Assembly (NCBI GenBank): GCA_021432605.1
Contig: MU271146.1
Coordinates: forward strand, 1 to 64,000
DNA from: Coniochaeta sp. PMI_546
Lineage: Eukaryota > Ascomycota > Sordariomycetes > Coniochaetales > Coniochaetaceae
Direction of reading: 5' to 3'
DNA length: 64,000 nt
In this document: positions 10,502 to 24,733 of the stretch, in pieces
Position numbering within the stretch: position 1 is the first letter of the stretch
Layout of the letters: every line of letters begins with the position of its first letter
Program-made: the position numbers and the translations under genes
The notes under the pieces: generated by a model
What the model saw: only the letters and a program-made list of their open reading frames with translations
The model's database searches: none
Told to the model about the DNA's origin: nothing

Positions 10502-13500
10502 TTATCCCCCTCTTCTTTTAACTATTATCCTTAAGGCCTAGTATTTCTTATAAATAATACTAATAACCTATATAAATTACGTCCGAAGGTTCCTTTTTCT
10601 TTATCGTTATTATATCTAACCATAATATATAAAAGTAAAAGAAATCTTCCAAATCTTTAAACAACCGCCGTATCGTTTTATTAATAATTATCCTTTCTAA
10701 CGCCGTCGAGATACTTTCGTATTTGAATTACGAAAAACGCGGTCTCGTTTCTTATTAAGTTTCCGAAAAAGATTCTTCCCGATATATAGAATACGTTCGT
10801 TCGGATCGTTCGCGGTACGACGTCTAAAGTCTTTCTAATAAGGAACTTATAAAAATCGGAGAATAGTTTCGTAAACTAGAAAAAAAAATAAAATAAACCG
10901 AAATTAAAATTTAACGTTTTCGTATCTAAAAGAAAATATAGTTTGAGAAAATAATACGTATTATCCGTAGAAATATAACGAACGTAAAGGAATTAAAACG
11001 GGTCGAGAAAAAAGAAACCGATCGTAAGGTAATAAAAGTTACCGAAAATCGTTTACTTTCCGCTACGTCTTTTTCTTTCGATAACGATTTTATTTTAGGT
11101 TAGGACGTAATTTACGGCGACGTAATATTATCCCTTTCGACTTTTAAAATAATAATATTATTATAATATAGAATTTCTATAATAATTATTAATAGTTCGT
11201 AAAGTAAGCTTCCGGTTCCTATATATTTTCCGAATCGTTATAGTTTTTCTATTTAACGTAATAGAAATCTACGTTTCCTTCCTTTTTATACCTAAAAATC
11301 TTTTTTATTTCGTATTTTTATATTAGTTCAACTTCAATATTTATTACTAACTTCGCGTTTTTAAATACCGGTTCGAAAAACGAAATATAAAATACCGGGT
11401 AAATACGTATATTCGTTAGTAGTTAGAATTTATAGTTCAAATTAGATAACTTTTTTTTAATTTTAAATAATCCGATTTTCTTCTAGTCTAATTTATCGTT
11501 TGGTCGTTTTATTTTGATATTTCGTCGTACGAAATAGACTTTATCTCCTTCTTATAAAGTTAGTCTGTTTAACCTTTTCTAGTTTACGTATCGTATTATT
11601 CGTAAGTTAAGTAGTTCTATATATCCGCGAAGTTTCTTATAGAATAACTTTATTTATTTTACGGTATATTTTACTTATAGTAGTTTTAGATCTAATAATA
11701 TTAATCCGTCTCCTAATACTTCTTTTATAATAGGCTTATAACCGTAATCAATAAAGAACGGTAAGTACTTATTTAACGTTTCGTTAGGTATATTATTATA
11801 AACCTATTATACTACTAATAACTACCTAACCTAATTATCTTACTTTTTATTAATATATATCTTTAAATATTATTTAAAGGTCTAGTTCGTTCGTTTTATT
11901 TACTTATTTATCTACGGGTAAAACGATATCGATAACTTATACTTGATTCCGATTTGTCGTATTAACGTTATCTAAAACTTTAAGGTAAATAGTTTGTCTT
12001 TATCGGTAATAAGTTATTTAGGTAGTTTATATTAGCTTACTACTACCCTTAAAAAGATATAGGTTATATCTTCCGCTATACTTATTTCCTTATATAATAT
12101 AAAGTACGCGTACTTGGAGAATTTATCTATAACTACTTATATATTATCGTAGGTAATCTTAATTATAAGTTCTTTTAATATTAATAATTTAATAATAAAA
12201 TCTATCGTAACCATTTCCTATAGTTTCTCTAATAGTTATATAAGTTATAATAGCCCGTATAACTTATATCTATTTAATTTAGCTTTGTTATATTTATCGT
12301 ATTCACCGATTACTTACCTAACTATTTTATCTAATCCTAAAAAGTCGTAAGTCCGCCGTACGCGTTTTTTAATCTTATAGATTCTTTAGTATTTATATAA
12401 CGGATATTCGTAAAATTCTTTTACCAATTCTTTCTATAGTTCGTTAAGTACGTATATTTTGTTTTAGAACTATAATAAGCCGTAATACGATAGAAATATA
12501 AAAGTAACGTCTTCTTTAGTCTTTTTCTTTCGGTATTCCTTAATCTTTTCCGCTTATCGTTCTTCGGGTTCTATATTCCAAATCGTCCTAATCTATATAT
12601 CGAGTTTAAGGTTTCCTTATTAGTTAATCTTAAAGAAATTCGCCGAACGTATTTCTTTCTTTAGTTTCAAATCTTCTCGTCGACTAAAAACGTTTATTCT
12701 ATTATTTTCGCTTCCTTTTTTATATATAATTTCGAAATCGAAATCGGTAAGGAATTTATACTATCTAATTTATCGTTTGTTAAGTTCTTTCGTAAAAATA
12801 AACGTAATAAGATTCTTATAATTTATTAGGACCTTTATTTTATATCTTACCCTTATAAGATAATATTTCTATTCTTTAAACGTTTTAATAATAACTATCA
12901 ATTCCTTATCTAATATATTATAATTAAGTTCTAATTTATTTAACTTCTTCGAAAAGAATACTATTAGGTATAATCTCCCTTATTTATCCTTCTATCCTAA
13001 TTAACTTCCGAATATAAACTCCGACGTATCGGTTTCTATTTCGTAAGGTTTTTCGGGATCCGCGGTAACTAATATTAATTAGCTTAAGATCTTCCTTTTA
13101 AGTTCTTAAAACGCCTCTTCTTTTTTCGAAATCTATTCGAACCTTAGGTTTTTCTTAATAAAGTTGGTAAAAGGTATTACGATCTTACTATAGTTTTTAA
13201 GAAACTTCCAATAAAAGTTAGTAATCTTTAAAAAAGCTCGTATTCCCGTAACCGTTTCTAATATAAGTTATTCCTTAATAACCTTTAGTTTATCTAAATC
13301 TATCTCGAATTAGCCTAGTAATATAATATAACCGAGAAATTTCACTTTTTATTAATAAAATTCGTACTTTTCGGGTTCGACTAATAAATTTACGTTTTAT
13401 AATACTTATAAAACGAAATAAACGTATTTCTTATATTACTCGAAATCTTTCGAATAGATTAAAATATTATCGAAATATACGACGATAAAGTCGTCTAACT

Positions 13501-15181
13501 ACTTTCGAAATACGTAGTTAATTATCTTCTAAAAAGAAGCCGGTATATTAACGAGCCCAAAAGATATAATATAATACTCGTATTATCCTAACCTAGATCG
13601 TTATACCGTTTTCTATTTATCTTTTTCCTTAATTCGTATTAGGTTATATATTCCCTTAAAATCTAAGGTAATAAACTATTAGGCCTTATATAACCGATCT
13701 CTTAGTTCGGATATAAGAAGTAATAATCTTCGATCTTTAATAATAATATTATTGAGTTATCGATAGTTTATAACGAGACGTAACTTCCCGTTTTTCTTAG
13801 GTATAAATAAGATAAGGTATCTTATTAGTAATTATAATAGTCGAATATAACCTTTTTTTAGATTTTTATTAATATATTCTCTTAACGCTTATAATTATAA
13901 ATCGTTAAAAAGGTAAATCTTATAAAATCCGGGTTCCTTACCTAACTAAAGATTAATCTCGTAATCCTAACGATTATATTTAGGTAATTTTATTTTAAAC
14001 TCGGGTTTAAACAATTTATCGTATCGATAATATTCTTTCGGAATCGTTCGCGTCGATATAAATTGAATTTCTATAATCGTTTCGTAAATTATCAAAGCTT
14101 TTCTAAAGTTACGTATAAGTTTTTCCCCGTAAAATCCGTTTTTTATAAAGGCTAACTTTCTTTTTAACGTATCTTATTAAAGTTAACCTGTTTTCTAATT
14201 AATTCGGGGATTATTCGTTCGTAACTAAAATATCCTTAATATTATACCGTACGATAAGATCTCCGTAATATCGAACGTTATCTTTTAATTATAACCTTAG
14301 ATAATAACTTGGAAAGACGTAGTTTTTATATATACTAATCCTTATCTATAATCGATAAGGCTTTTATTAATAGTTCTAAATTAGTAAAGCTCGTCCTTTT
14401 TCTTCTAAAGTAATCGTAATATATTAACGAGATTTAACGAGATATAATTTCCTTATATTCCGTTATCTATTATTACTTAGGTATTGTTTCCTTATATATT
14501 AATCGTAACTCGTAAGTATTTAACTCCTACGGTCGTATATAAGGATCTTTCTATATTACGTCGATATAATCCCTTTATAATCGACGTTAGTCGTTTTTTA
14601 ATCGTTTTTCTAATTTTCAGAACGAAATACCGTAATATTTAAGTTTATCTTTAGTTTTAGAAAAAAGTTCTAACGGTTCCCTATAATCTTCTTTTTTTAT
14701 TTCCGATTTGGAAACTAATAATCTTTCCAAACGTTCGTTTATTTAGGTTTATTTCTAATTTATTTCTTTAACTTTCTTTTATATTTATATCTTATAGTTT
14801 CGGTAATTTATTAAGAACGCGTTAGTCTATGCGTTATAAGTTTATTATCGTATTTAAAACGTTTCGGTTAACTCCTTTTCTATCGTAACTTACGTTACGA
14901 TTTCCGATACCGAATATCCTAATCGTCTTATTTATCTTACCTAACTTTTAAGTAAGTAAGTAATTTATAATCGGTTTTTAATTTCGACTTTTCGTTTAGG
15001 TTTTATTACCGTTAGGAACTCTTATTCCGTCGGGTTAAATTACGATTATATAATTCCGGGTAATACTAATAATAAGTACTATCCGTTCTTATATATTTCC
15101 TCGTATCTTTCGATATTTCTAAGTCGGTAAAAATAAGGTATCGGCCTAGTTATTAATATTCGTACTAGTATCTACTTATAA

Positions 15182-15186
15182 CCTAG
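15182..15186. repeat. Target-site duplication of nested composite, left copy
   Basis: CCTAG here precedes the first inner LTR; CTTAG at 25125-25129 follows the last. They differ by a single C/T, the change RIP makes, so the pair is read as a 5-bp duplication of element A sequence. Confidence 0.75.
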
Positions 15187-15577
15187 TATTACAAACCTAT
15201 AGGTAACGGAGGATACCCCGCTAATAGATAAGGAACATATATACGAGGCTTATCGTACTATATAGGCAAAGGACCTTAGGTTACGTAACTGATTATTATA
15301 ATCGTAATAATTAGGAAGGATTACGGTCGGTACGATTATAGCTATCGTTATAATTATTATAATCTTTACTAATATATAGGAAAGAATCTTTCGGGATTCC
15401 GTTATAAGTAGTTCTTGATTACCTAGTAATCAATCTAAGTATTTAATCGAGGTTATTATTAAGTAAAATACTTATCTTAACGATATTAAAGTAAAGATTG
15501 TTTGTTATACTTTAACTTACTTACCCTAAGTAATAGAACTTACCTTCTAATCCTTAGCCCGTCTTAAGATCGTTATA
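15187..15577 (+). repeat. First (5') LTR of composite
   Basis: A 391-bp LTR in sense orientation. It starts TATTACAAACC and ends GATCGTTATA; the outer TG and CA are both now TA. The internal region begins at 15578 with TTTGATTATTCC, where a primer-binding site would be expected; I could not assign the tRNA. Confidence 0.9.
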
Positions 15578-18500
15578 TTTTGATTATTCCTATTCGATAA
15601 GTTAACCTTATACCAAATAGCTAATAATCATATCGACCAAAGGAACCGTTATAATTATATCTAAGGAAAAGCTTACTTAATAGGTTACTAAGTTCGGAAT
15701 TAAATTAAAGAAGTTGAAGAACGAATATAAAGAATTGAAATCCAGATCGGCGGAACCTAAGAACGACTTTAAGATTACGGAACGAACGGCTAAGATTAAA
15801 GCCTTACGGCCGGAACCTTACGACGGGAACCGCGAAAGATTATAAACCTTTATTACTTAGATTAATACGTACTTCTCGATCAATAAGGCGGTTTTCGCTT
15901 ACGAATACGAAAGGGTAGTATACGTAGTAAGAATACTAAGGGGTAGAGTTACGGAATAGTACGAACTAACGTTACGCGATTGGATAGATAATATTATTAA
16001 CGATCGTAAACCCGAAACTAGAATACTATTCAATAATCTCGATAAATTCTAAGAGAAATTCCGCGAAACGTTCGGTAATCCCGATAAGACGCGAACGGCC
16101 GAACGGTAGTTGATAAACCTAAAATAGAAAAGGTCGGCGGGAACCTATACGGCCGAGTTCAAACGCCTTTTTACGAAACTCGATTTAGGGGAAACGGTTC
16201 TTATAATCCAATTCTATAGAAGACTTCGTAATAACGTTAAGGACGAACTTAATAAGACCGATAGGCCTAGGACTTTTTATAAGTACGTTATATAAGTTAT
16301 CCTAATCGATAACCGATTATATAAACGATAATTGGAAAAGAAACGAGGAAGAATTACGTAAAAACGGTCTAATAACAATAATACCGCGAATATTAGTTAG
16401 AAAAGATCTACCGTTTATAATAGTTATTTTAGACTAATAGAATTGGACGTTATCCGGAAGGACAATTCTAAGAAAAATAAGAAGTATTTTAATTACGGTA
16501 AGTAAAGATATTTCGCTAACAAATATCGATAACTTAAAAAAGCCTAAAAGCTAGTTTTCGAAAATAAGGTTTAGGCGATAATAAAAGATAGAAAATCCCG
16601 CGTTATCGTAATAATATATAGAGAACAATAATATAAAGTACTTTTTAGATTACCGGGAAAAGAAGTCGACTTGGTAATAGTATTAGGTTACGATATTACG
16701 GACGTAACGTATCTAATTAGCCTATTAGATCGAAAATAGGACGAAATCGAAAAGGAACAAATACTTTTATATAAAGATTATAAGTCGGTTTATATTGATT
16801 CGGTCTATTATAATTAGATTTCGTAGAATTCGTACGTTTTCTACCGTTATACTTAGTATATATAGGAAAAATTGGATTATAAATAGATACTAGTACGAAT
16901 ACTAATAACTAGACCGATACCTTATCTTTATAGACCTAAAGATATTAAAAGATACGAGGAAGTATATAGGAACGGGTAATATTTGTTATTAACGCCGCCC
17001 GGAACTATATAATTATAACTTAACCTAACGGGATAAGAGTTCCTAATAGTAACGGAACCTAGACGAAAAGTCGAAAGTAAGAACTAAATATAAATTATTT
17101 ATTTACCCGAGAACTCGGTAAGATAAACGGGACGATTAGGATATTCGGTATTAGAAATCGTAACGTAGGTTACGACGGGAAGAAAATCGACCGAAGAGTT
17201 CTAAGTACGATAATACCGTATTAACGTATAGGTCGATATATATTTAGCGAGTTACCGGGGTTATAAGTTATAAATATAAAGGAAAGTCGAAAAGTTGGTA
17301 TAAAAAACGGACTAAATAGACAAACGTTTGGATAGATTATTAGGCCCCGAGCCGGAAGTAAAAGAAAAGGAGAACGGGGAACCGTTAGAACCTTCCTTAA
17401 GGGTTAAAGACAAACCCGAATACTACGGTATTTCGTTCCGGAAATTAGAAAAACGATTAAAAAACGATTAACGTCGACTATAAAGGGATTATATCGACGT
17501 AATATAAAAAGATCCTTATATACGACCGTAAGAATTAAATACTTACGAATTACGATTAATATATAAAGAAGCAATATTTAGGTAATAATAGATAACGGAA
17601 TATAAGGAAATTATATCTCGCCAAATCTCGTTAATATATTACGATTACCTTAGAAGAAAAAGGACGAGCTTTACCGACTTAGAACTATTAATAAAAGCCT
17701 TATCGATTATGGATAAGGATTAGTAGATATAAAGACTACGCCCTTTTAAGTTACTATCCAAGGTTATAATTAAGAGATAACGTTCGATATTACGGAGATT
17801 TTATCGTACGGTATAATACTAGGGATACCTTAGTTACGAACGAATAATCCCCGAGTCAATTGGAAAATAGGTTAACTTTAATAAGATACGTTAAGAAAAG
17901 AGTTAACCTTTATAGAAAACGGACCTTACGAAGAAAAGCCTATACGTAACTTTAGAAAAGCTTTAATAATTTACGAAACGATTATAAAAACTTAGTTTAT
18001 ATCGACGCGAGCGATTCTAAAGGAATATTATCGATATAACAAATTGTTCAAGTCCGAACTTAAGATAGGACTGCCTAAATATAACTATTAGGATTACGAG
18101 ATCAATTTTTAACCAGGTAAAGAACCCGGGTTTTATAAGATTTACCTTCTTAACGACCTACAATTATAAACGTTAAGAGAATATATTAATAAAAATCTAA
18201 AGAAAGGCTATATTCGACTATTATAATTATTAATAAGATACCTTATCTTATTCGTACTTAAGAAAAACGGGAAGTTACGTCTCGTTATAAACTATCGACA
18301 ACTTAATAATATTATTATCAAAGATCGAAAACTATTACCTTTTATATCCGAACTAAGAAATCGATTATATAAGGCCCGATAGTTTATTACCTTAGACCTT
18401 AAGGGAACGTATAACCTAATACGAATTAAAGAAGGAAATAAGTAGAAGACGGTATAGCGATCTAGGTTAGGATAATACGAATATTATATTATACTTTTCG

Positions 18501-21500
18501 GGCTCGCTAACGTACCGGCTTCTTTCTAAAGGATGATCAATTACGTATTTCGAAAGTAGTTAGACGATTTCGTCGTCGCGTATTTCGATAATATTTTGAT
18601 CTATTCGGAAGACTTCGAATAATATAAGAAATACGTTTACCTCGTCTTATAGGTATTATAAGATACGAATTTATTAGTCGAACCCGAGAAATACGAATTT
18701 TACTAGTAAAAAGTAAAATTTCTCGGTTATATTATATTACTAGGCTAGTTCGAGATAGACTTAGATAAGCTAAAAGCTATCAAGGAATAGCCCGTATTAG
18801 AAACGGTTATAGGAATACGAACCTTTTTAAGGATTACTAATTTTTATCGGAAGTTTATTAAGGATTATAATAAAATCGTAATACCCTTTACTAACCTTAT
18901 TAAGAAAGACTTAAGGTTCGAATAGACCTCGAAGGAAGAAAAGGCGTTCTAAGAATTTAAGAAGAAGATCTTAAGCTAACTAGTATTAATTATTACGGAT
19001 CCCGAGAAACCTTATAAAGTAGAAACCGATACGTCGGAATTCGTATTCGGAAGCTAGTTAGGATAAAGGGATAAACAAAGAAGATTATACCTAATAGTAT
19101 TCTTTTCGAAAAAGTTAAGTAGACTAGAATTCAATTATAATATACCAGATAAGGAACTGATAGCTATTATTGAAGTATTTAAAGAATAAAAATATTATCT
19201 TATAAGGGTAAGATATAAGATAAAAGTCCTAATAAATTATAAGAATCTTATTATATTTACTTTTACGAAAGAATTTAACAAACGACAAATTAGATAATAT
19301 GAATTCCTTACCGATTTCGATTTCGAAATTATATATAGGAAAAAGAATGAAAATAGTAAAACGGACGTTTTTAGTCGACGAGAAGATCTAAAACCGGAAC
19401 GAGAAATACGTTCGGCGAACTTTTTTAAGATTAATTAACAAGGGAATCTTAAACTCGATATATAGATCGGAATAATATAGAACGTAGAACCCGAGGAATA
19501 ATAGGCGGAAAAGATTAAAGAATACCGGAAGAAGGAGATTAGGGAAGACGTTACTTTTATACTCTTATTATATTACGGCTTACCCCAATTCCGAAATAAG
19601 GTATACGTACTTAACGAATTACGGAAAGAATTAGTAAAAAAGTTCTACGATTATTTATTATATAGATACCAAAGAGTCTATAAGACTAAGGAACGCGTAC
19701 GACGGACCTACGACTTTCTAAGATTGGATAAAGTAGTTAGATAGGTAATCGGCGAATACGACAAGTATAACAAAGCCAAGTTAGATAGATATAAGCTATA
19801 CGGGTTATTATAACCTATATAACTACTAGAGAAATTATAGGAAATAGTTACGATAGACTTTATCGTTAAACTATTAATATCGAAAGAACCTATAACGGGG
19901 GTTATTTACGATAGTATATAGGTAGTTATAGATAAATTCTCCAAATACGCGTACTTTATACCGTATAAAAAAGTAAGTATAGCGGAAGATATAACTTACG
20001 CCTTTTTGAAGGTAGTAGTAAGCTAGTATAAACTACCCAAATAACTTATTACCGATAGAAACAAACTATTTACCTCGAAGTTTTGGATAACGTTAATACG
20101 ATAAATTGGAATCAAATACAAATTGTTAACGTCGTTCTACTTATAGACGGATAGGCAAATAGAACGAATAAACCAAACTTTTAAACAATATCTAAAGATA
20201 TATATTAACGAAAAACAAGATAATTAGGTTAGGTAACTACTAGTAGTATAATAGGCCTATAATAGTATACTAAGCGAAACGCTAAACGGGTACTTACCGT
20301 TCTTTATTAACTACGGTTATAAGCTTATTATAAGGGAAGTATTAGGAGACGGACTAATACCGTTAGATCCAAAGTTACTATAAGCAAAATATACCGCGGA
20401 ACAAATAAAACTACTTTATAAAAAGTTTCGCGGATATATAGAACTATTTAACTTACGAATAATACGATACGTAAACTAGAAAAGGTTAAAAGGACCAATC
20501 TTACGGGAAAGAGATAAAGTCTACCTCGTACGACGAAATATCAAAATAAAACGACCAAACGACAAATTAGACTAGAAGAAAATCGGACTATTTAAAATTA
20601 AGAAAAAGTTGTCTAATTTAAACTATAAACTCTAACTACTAACGAACATACGTATTTACCTAATATTTTATATCTCGTTTTTCGAACTAGTACCTAAGAA
20701 TACGAAGTTAGTAATAGATATTAAAATTGAACTAACGTAAGAATACGAAATAAAAAAGATCCTTAGGTATAAAAAGGAAAGAAACGTAAACTTCTATTAC
20801 GTCAAATAAAAGAATTACGACGATTCGGAAAATACGTAGGAACCGGAAACTTACCTTACGAACTATTAGCAATTGTTATAAAAGTTCCGTATTATAATAG
20901 TATTATTACCCTAAAAGTCGAAAGGGATAGTATTACGTCGCCGTAAACTACGTCCTAACCCGAAATAAAGTCGTCGTCAAAGGAAAAGGACGTAACGGAA
21001 AACGGACGGTTTTCGATAATTCTCGTTACCTCGCGATCGGTTTCCTCTTTCTCGACCCGTTCCAATTCCTCTATACTCGTTATACTTCTACGGACAATAC
21101 GTATTATTTTCTCAAACTATATTTTCTTCTAAACGTAAAGACGTTAAACCTTAGTTTCGGCCTATTTAACTTCTTCTTCTAGCTTACGGAATTACTCCCC
21201 GATTTTTATAAGCTCCTCGTTAGAAAGATTTTAGATATCGTACCGCGAACGACCCGAACAAACGTATTCCGTATATCGGGAAAAATCCTTTTCGGAAACT
21301 TGATAAGATACGAGGCCGCGTTTCTCGTAGTTCGAATACGAAAGTATTTCGACGGCGTTAGAAAGGATAACTATTAATAAAGCGATACGGCGGTTATTTA
21401 AGGATTTGGAAGATTTCTTTTGCTTTTATATACTACGGTTAAATATAATAACGATAAAGAAAGGGAAACCTTCGGACGTAACTTATATAGGCTATTAATA

Positions 21501-21556
21501 TTATTTATAAGAAGTATTAGGCCTTAGGGATAATAGCTAAAAGAAAAGGGGGATAA
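15578..21556 (+). pseudogene. RIP-degraded gag-pol with chromodomain (element B)
   Basis: Reading through stop codons, the domains run in chromovirus order. A gag zinc knuckle lies at 16485-16530, its cysteine codons turned to Tyr (YFNYGK ... YFANKYR) in a CCHC spacing. Reverse transcriptase lies around 18360-18620, with LDLKGTYNLIRI and the catalytic YxDD read as YFDN at 18581-18592. RNase H follows (around 19000-19160, KVETDTSEFVFGS). The integrase zinc finger is at 19757-19768 as YDKY instead of CxxC. Integrase D,D,E segments lie near 19850, 20050 (LITDRNKLFTSKF) and 20150 (TDRQIERINQ). A chromodomain sits around 20730-20880 (EYEIKKIL, NYDDSENT). The knuckle and RT are in different frames. 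Chromodomains steer such integrases to H3K9-methylated chromatin, consistent with nesting. The element cannot be active. Confidence 0.88.
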
Positions 21557-21948
21557 TATTACGAACTTATAGGTAACGGAAAGTACCCCGCTAATAGATA
21601 AGAAACATATATACGAGGCTTATCGTAATATATAAGGTAAGGGATCTCGGGTTACGTAACTAATTATTATAATCGTAATAATTAGGGAGGATTACGGTCG
21701 GTACGATTATAGTTATCGTTATAATTATTACGGTCTCTACTAGTATATAAGAAGGAATCTTTCGGGATTCCGTTATAGATAGTTTTTGATTACCTAATAA
21801 TCAATCTAAGTATTCAATCGAGGTTATTATTAAATAAGATATTTATCTTAACGATATTAGAATGAAAACTGTTTATTATACCTTAACTTACTTACCTTAA
21901 GTAATAGAACTTACCTTCTGATCCTTAGCCCGTCTTAAGATCGTTATA
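21557..21948 (+). repeat. Middle LTR shared by elements B and C
   Basis: A 392-bp LTR in sense orientation, from TATTACGAACTT to GATCGTTATA. On its left is B's purine-rich tract (gggggataa). On its right the sequence jumps directly into the RNase H-proximal part of pol rather than the normal start of the internal region. Confidence 0.9.
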
Positions 21949-24733
21949 AAAGGTTATTAAAGAATAACCCGCGTTAGAAACGGTTATAGGAATACGAACC
22001 TTTTTAAAGATTACTAACTTCTATCGGAAGTTTATCAAGGATTATAATAAAATCGTAATACCCTTTACTAACCTTATCAAGAAAGATTTAAAGTTCGAAT
22101 AGATTTCGAAAGAAGAAGAAACGTTTTAGGAACTTAAAGGGAAGATCTTAAGCTAACTAATATTAATTATTACAAACCCCGAAAAACCTTACGAAATAGA
22201 AACCGATACGTCGGAATTCGTATTCGGAAGCTAATTGGGATAAAAAGATAAATAAGGAAGATTATACCTAATAATATTCTTTTCGAAGAAACTAAATAGA
22301 TTAGAACTCAACTATAATATACTAGATAAGGAACTGATAGCTATTATTAAAACGTTTAAAGAATAGAAACATTACCTTATAAAGATAAGATATAAGGTAA
22401 AGGTCTTAACAAATTATAAAAACCTTATTACGTTTACTTTTACAAAAGAACTTAATAAACGATAAATCAAATAATATAAATTCCTTACCGATTTCGACTT
22501 CGAAATTATATATAAGAAAAGAAACGAAAATAGTAAAACGGACGTTCTTAATCGACGAGAAGATCTGAAACCGGAAAAGGAAATACGTTCGGCGAACTTC
22601 CTTAAGACCAATTAATAAAGGAACCTTAAATTCGATATATAGATCAGAACAATATAGAATATAAAACCCGAAAAACGATAGGCGGAAAAGATTAAGAAAT
22701 ACCGAAAGAAAGAGACTAAAGAAGACGTCGCTTTTATATTCTTATCGTATTACGGTTTATTATAGTTCCGAAACAAGGTATACGTACCTAACGAATTATA
22801 GAAGGAATTAATAAAAGAGTTTTACGAATATCCGTTATATAAATACTAAGGAGCCTATAAAACTAAAGAACGCGTACGGCGGACTTACGATTTTCTAAGA
22901 CTAGGTAAAGTAGTTAGATAAGTAGTCGGCGAATACGATAAGTATAATAAGGCTAAGTTAAGTAGATATAAGCCATACGGGCTATTATAACCTATATAAC
23001 TACTAGAGAAACTATAGGAAATAATTACGATAAACTTTATCGTCAAACTATTAGTATCGAAAGAACCTATAACGGGGGTTACTTACGATAATATATAGGT
23101 AGTTATAGATAAATTCTCTAAATACGCGTACTTTATACCGTATAAGGAAGCAAGTATAACGGAAGATATAACCTACGCCTTTTTAAGGATAGTAATAAGC
23201 TAATATAGATTACCTAAATAACTTATTACCGATAAAGACAAGTTATTTACCTTAAAGTTCTAGATAATATTAATACGATAAATCGGAATCAAATATAAGT
23301 TATTAATATCGTTTTATTTATAGACGGATAGGCAAATAGAACGAACAAACTAAACCCTTAAGCAATATCTAAAGATATATATTAACGAAAAGTAAGATAA
23401 TTAGGTTAAATAGCTATTAATAGTATAATAAGCTTATAATAATATACCTAACGAAACGTTAAACGGGTACTTACCGTTCTTTATCAATTACGGTTATAAG
23501 CTTATTATAAGGGAAATATTAGGAGACGGACTAATACCGTCGGATCCGGAACTATTATAAGTAAGATATACCGCGGAATAAATAAAGCTATTCTATAAGA
23601 GATTTCGCGGATATATAGAACTATTTAACTTACGAATAATACGATACGTAAACCAAAAAAGGTTAAAAGGACTAACCTTACGAGAAAGAGATAAAGTCTA
23701 CCTCGTACGACGAAATATTAAGATAAAACGACCAAACGATAAATTAGACTAGAAGAAAATCGGACTATTTAAGATTAAGAAAAAATTGTTTAATTTAAAC
23801 TATAAATTCTAATTACTAACGAATATACGTATTTACCTAGTATTTTATATCTCGCTTTTCGAACTAATACCTAAGAACGCGAAATTAATAATAGATATTA
23901 AAATCGAACTAATATAGGAATACGAAATAGAAAAAATCCTTAGGTACAAAAAAAAAGGAAACGTAAACTTCTATTACGTCAAATAGAAGAATTACGACGA
24001 CTCGGAAAATACGTAGGAACCGGAAGCTTACCTTACGAACTATTAGTAGTTATTATAAAAATTCCGTATTATAATAGTATTATTACCTTAAAAGTCGAAA
24101 GGGATAATATTACGTCGCCGTAAATTACGTCCTAACCTAAAATAAAATCGTTATCAAAAGAAAAGGACGTAACGGAAGGCGGACGGTTTTCGATAACTCT
24201 CGTTATTTCGCGATCGGTTTCCTTTTTCTCGACCCGTTCCAATTCTTCTATATTCGTTATACTTCTACGGATAATATATATTATTTTCTCGAACTATATT
24301 TTCTTTTAAACGCGAAAACGTTAAACCTTAATTTCGGCCTATTCAACTTCTTTTTCCAATCTACGAAACTATTCTCCGATTTTTATAAACTCTTCGTTAG
24401 AAAGACTTTAGACGTCGTATTACGAACGACCCGAACGAACGTATTCCGCGTATCGGAAGGAATCTTTTTCGGAAACCTAATAAGAGGCGAAATTACGTTT
24501 TTCGTAATTCGAATACGAAGGTATCTCGACGGCGTTAGAAAAGATAGTTACTAATAAAGCGATACGGCGGTCGTTTAAGGATTTGGAAGATTTCTTTTGC
24601 TTTTGTATATTACGGTTAGATATAATAACGATAAAGAAAGGGAAACCTTCGGACGTAATTTATATAGGCTATTAGTATTATTTATAAGAAGTATTAGGCC
24701 TTGAGGATAATAGCTAAAAAAAGAGGGGGATAA
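21949..24733 (+). pseudogene. 5'-deleted pol remnant (element C)
   Basis: This begins in register with position ~18772 of element B, so gag, protease and most of RT are missing (about 3.2 kb). It continues collinearly through RNase H, integrase and chromodomain to the polypurine tract. The integrase CxxC is again YxxY and many Gln/Trp codons are stops. The deletion endpoint lies exactly at the LTR boundary, with no intervening sequence. Confidence 0.87.

Noticed and set aside
22414-22611. Small open frame in the isochore (and another at 25815-25997)
   Set aside because: Lies in RIP-degraded retrotransposon DNA on the strand opposite to pol (or across gag), so it is accidental.
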